Below, piece after piece: positions 63,221-64,000 of a DNA stretch of 64,000 bases. The translations under genes and the position numbers were made by a program. The notes under the pieces were generated by a model. That model was given only the letters and a program-made list of their open reading frames with translations, was not told the DNA's origin and did not search any database. Each line of letters starts with the position of its first letter. The stretch's first letter is position 1. This DNA comes from Desulfopila sp. IMCC35008 (GTDB lineage Bacteria > Desulfobacterota > Desulfobulbia > Desulfobulbales > Desulfocapsaceae): contig NZ_CP050700.1 of NCBI RefSeq assembly GCF_010646885.2, positions 3,002,501-3,066,500 of the forward strand, read 5' to 3'.

Positions 63221-64000
63221 TTAAATATTGCCCATACATATTAGTTTTATCTCCTGATATTCATCCATCCCGTATTTTGAACCCTCACGCCCAAGCCCTG
63301 ATTCCTTGACCCCTCCAAATGGGATAACCTCTGAGGATATTGCTGTTTCATTCACACCTACCATACCATATTCAAGAGCCTCACTAACCCTCCAGGCTCG
63401 TCCAATATTCTCAGTAAACAGATAGGCGGCCAAGCCATATGGTGTATCATTGGCTAATTCAATCGCCTCCTGTTCACTACTAAACTTGAAAATGGGAGCA
63501 AGGGGACCAAATATTTCTTCCCTAAATACGCGTGCAGATCTTGGGACATCTCTCAAAACTGTTGCAGGGTAAAAGGTTCCGGTCACACTATCTGATACAT
63601 GCTCACCAACCGTAACCGTCGCACCTTTCTGTTTGGCATCATGAACCAATTCTTGAACAAACGATACTGCAGACTTATTTATAAGAGGGCCAAGATCTGT
63701 ATCCTCCTCAATACCGTTTCCCTGTTTGAGCAAACTAACTTTTGAAGAAAAGCGTTCAACAAACTCATCATATACCCCTTCCTGAACCAGAATCCTGTTG
63801 GCACAGATGCAGGTCTGCCCACAATTCCTGAATTTGGATGCCAGGGCAGCGTTTACTGCGTTTTCCAGGTCCGCGTCATCAAAAACGACAAGAGGCGCGT
63901 TGCCCCCCAATTCCATTGAGACTTTTTTCACAGTCTGAGAGGCCTGTGAAAGCAAGATTTTGCCCACCTGGGTTGAGCCCGTAAAAGTGACCTTGCGAAT
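63221..64000 (-). CDS. gabD: Succinate-semialdehyde dehydrogenase/aldehyde dehydrogenase, 5' end outside window
   Basis: The frame is open to the window edge (IRKVTFTGSTQVGK continues before the first ATG), so only the C-terminal ~260 residues are present. The catalytic Glu is in MELGGNAP and the nucleophile Cys in NCGQTCICANR; the ending FGGVKESGLGREGSKYG is the NAD(P) aldehyde dehydrogenase signature, with likeness to GabD. It oxidises an aldehyde (probably succinate semialdehyde) to the acid. The exact substrate is not certain. Confidence 0.85.
   Translation of the reverse strand: MRKVTFTGSTQVGKILLSQASQTVKKVSMELGGNAPLVVFDDADLENAVNAALASKFRNCGQTCICANRILVQEGVYDEFVERFSSKVSLLKQGNGIEEDTDLGPLINKSAVSFVQELVHDAKQKGATVTVGEHVSDSVTGTFYPATVLRDVPRSARVFREEIFGPLAPIFKFSSEQEAIELANDTPYGLAAYLFTENIGRAWRVSEALEYGMVGVNETAISSEVIPFGGVKESGLGREGSKYGMDEYQEIKLICMGNI

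Noticed and set aside
1-64000. CRISPR arrays, rRNA, tRNA or phage genes
   Set aside because: No regularly spaced repeats, tRNA-like cloverleaf ends or rRNA signatures were seen; a tRNAscan-SE or CRISPR search would settle this.

Overview
The window looks like the chromosome of a strictly anaerobic, acetyl-CoA-pathway bacterium, most likely a sulfate- or sulfur-metabolising Desulfobacterota (Desulfobulbales-like). The reasons are a full carbonyl branch of the Wood-Ljungdahl pathway, several heterodisulfide-reductase (Hdr) type electron-transfer modules, an Mvh-D subunit, rubrerythrin, a probable selenoprotein and many sensor kinases. Taxonomy is inferred from gene content only; no rRNA or tRNA gene was seen.

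Layout. 1-2.1 kb: end of a MarR regulator, a UROD/MetE-like methyltransferase and a small protein with a clear terminator. 2.9-10.4 kb (+): a methylene-THF reductase/Hdr operon, consisting of a fused HdrC-HdrB protein read through an in-frame TGA (probable selenocysteine), a divergent MetF paralogue, a tandem HdrA-HdrA flavoprotein, MvhD, MetV and canonical MetF. 10.5-13.8 kb: response regulator, two ACT-like proteins and a PAS histidine kinase. 14.1-17.7 kb: membrane HdrE/HdrC-like protein with a heme-type CxxCH motif, its HdrB partner and a CooC ATPase. 17.8-24.3 kb: HD-like protein, truncated chemoreceptor plus DUF4388-like protein, diguanylate cyclase, zinc-free alcohol-dehydrogenase-family reductase and small proteins. 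24.4-39.1 kb (-): CODH/ACS locus, in transcription order acsV, acsD, acsA, acsB, acsC, acsE, a small ORF, cooC and a second CODH (cooS), with a decayed hybrid kinase gene between cooC and cooS. 39-50.4 kb: rubrerythrin, VanY-like peptidase, CobO adenosyltransferase, CoA-transferase/GNAT fusion, alanine symporter, small unknowns, DUF3024, stand-alone Lrp RAM domain, GNAT and a MocR regulator. 50.5-56.2 kb: a patch with gene decay (LVIVD fragment, PilZ gene with an amber codon), IHF-like protein, Nudix, MarC, GNAT and LysR. 56.2-64 kb: molybdopterin oxidoreductase, a LolDE-like ABC exporter cassette with a LolA-like protein and a beta-barrel protein, and the end of an aldehyde dehydrogenase.

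How it works together. MetF/MetV/HdrCBA/MvhD would couple methylene-THF/methyl-THF interconversion to flavin-based electron transfer. AcsE moves the methyl group to the corrinoid protein AcsCD, which AcsV keeps reduced. AcsAB joins methyl, CO and CoA. CooC proteins load nickel, CobO adenosylates corrinoid. Direction (acetate oxidation or CO2 fixation) cannot be read from the sequence.

Most notable: the selenocysteine candidate in HdrCB with a matching SECIS-like hairpin; a second MetF in the same operon lacking the catalytic Gln; a ~170-residue Ala/Lys/Glu-rich tail on AcsD; a pair of MITE-like elements whose right ends supply the stop codons of neighbouring ORFs; and an otherwise intact PilZ reading frame broken by a single TAG.
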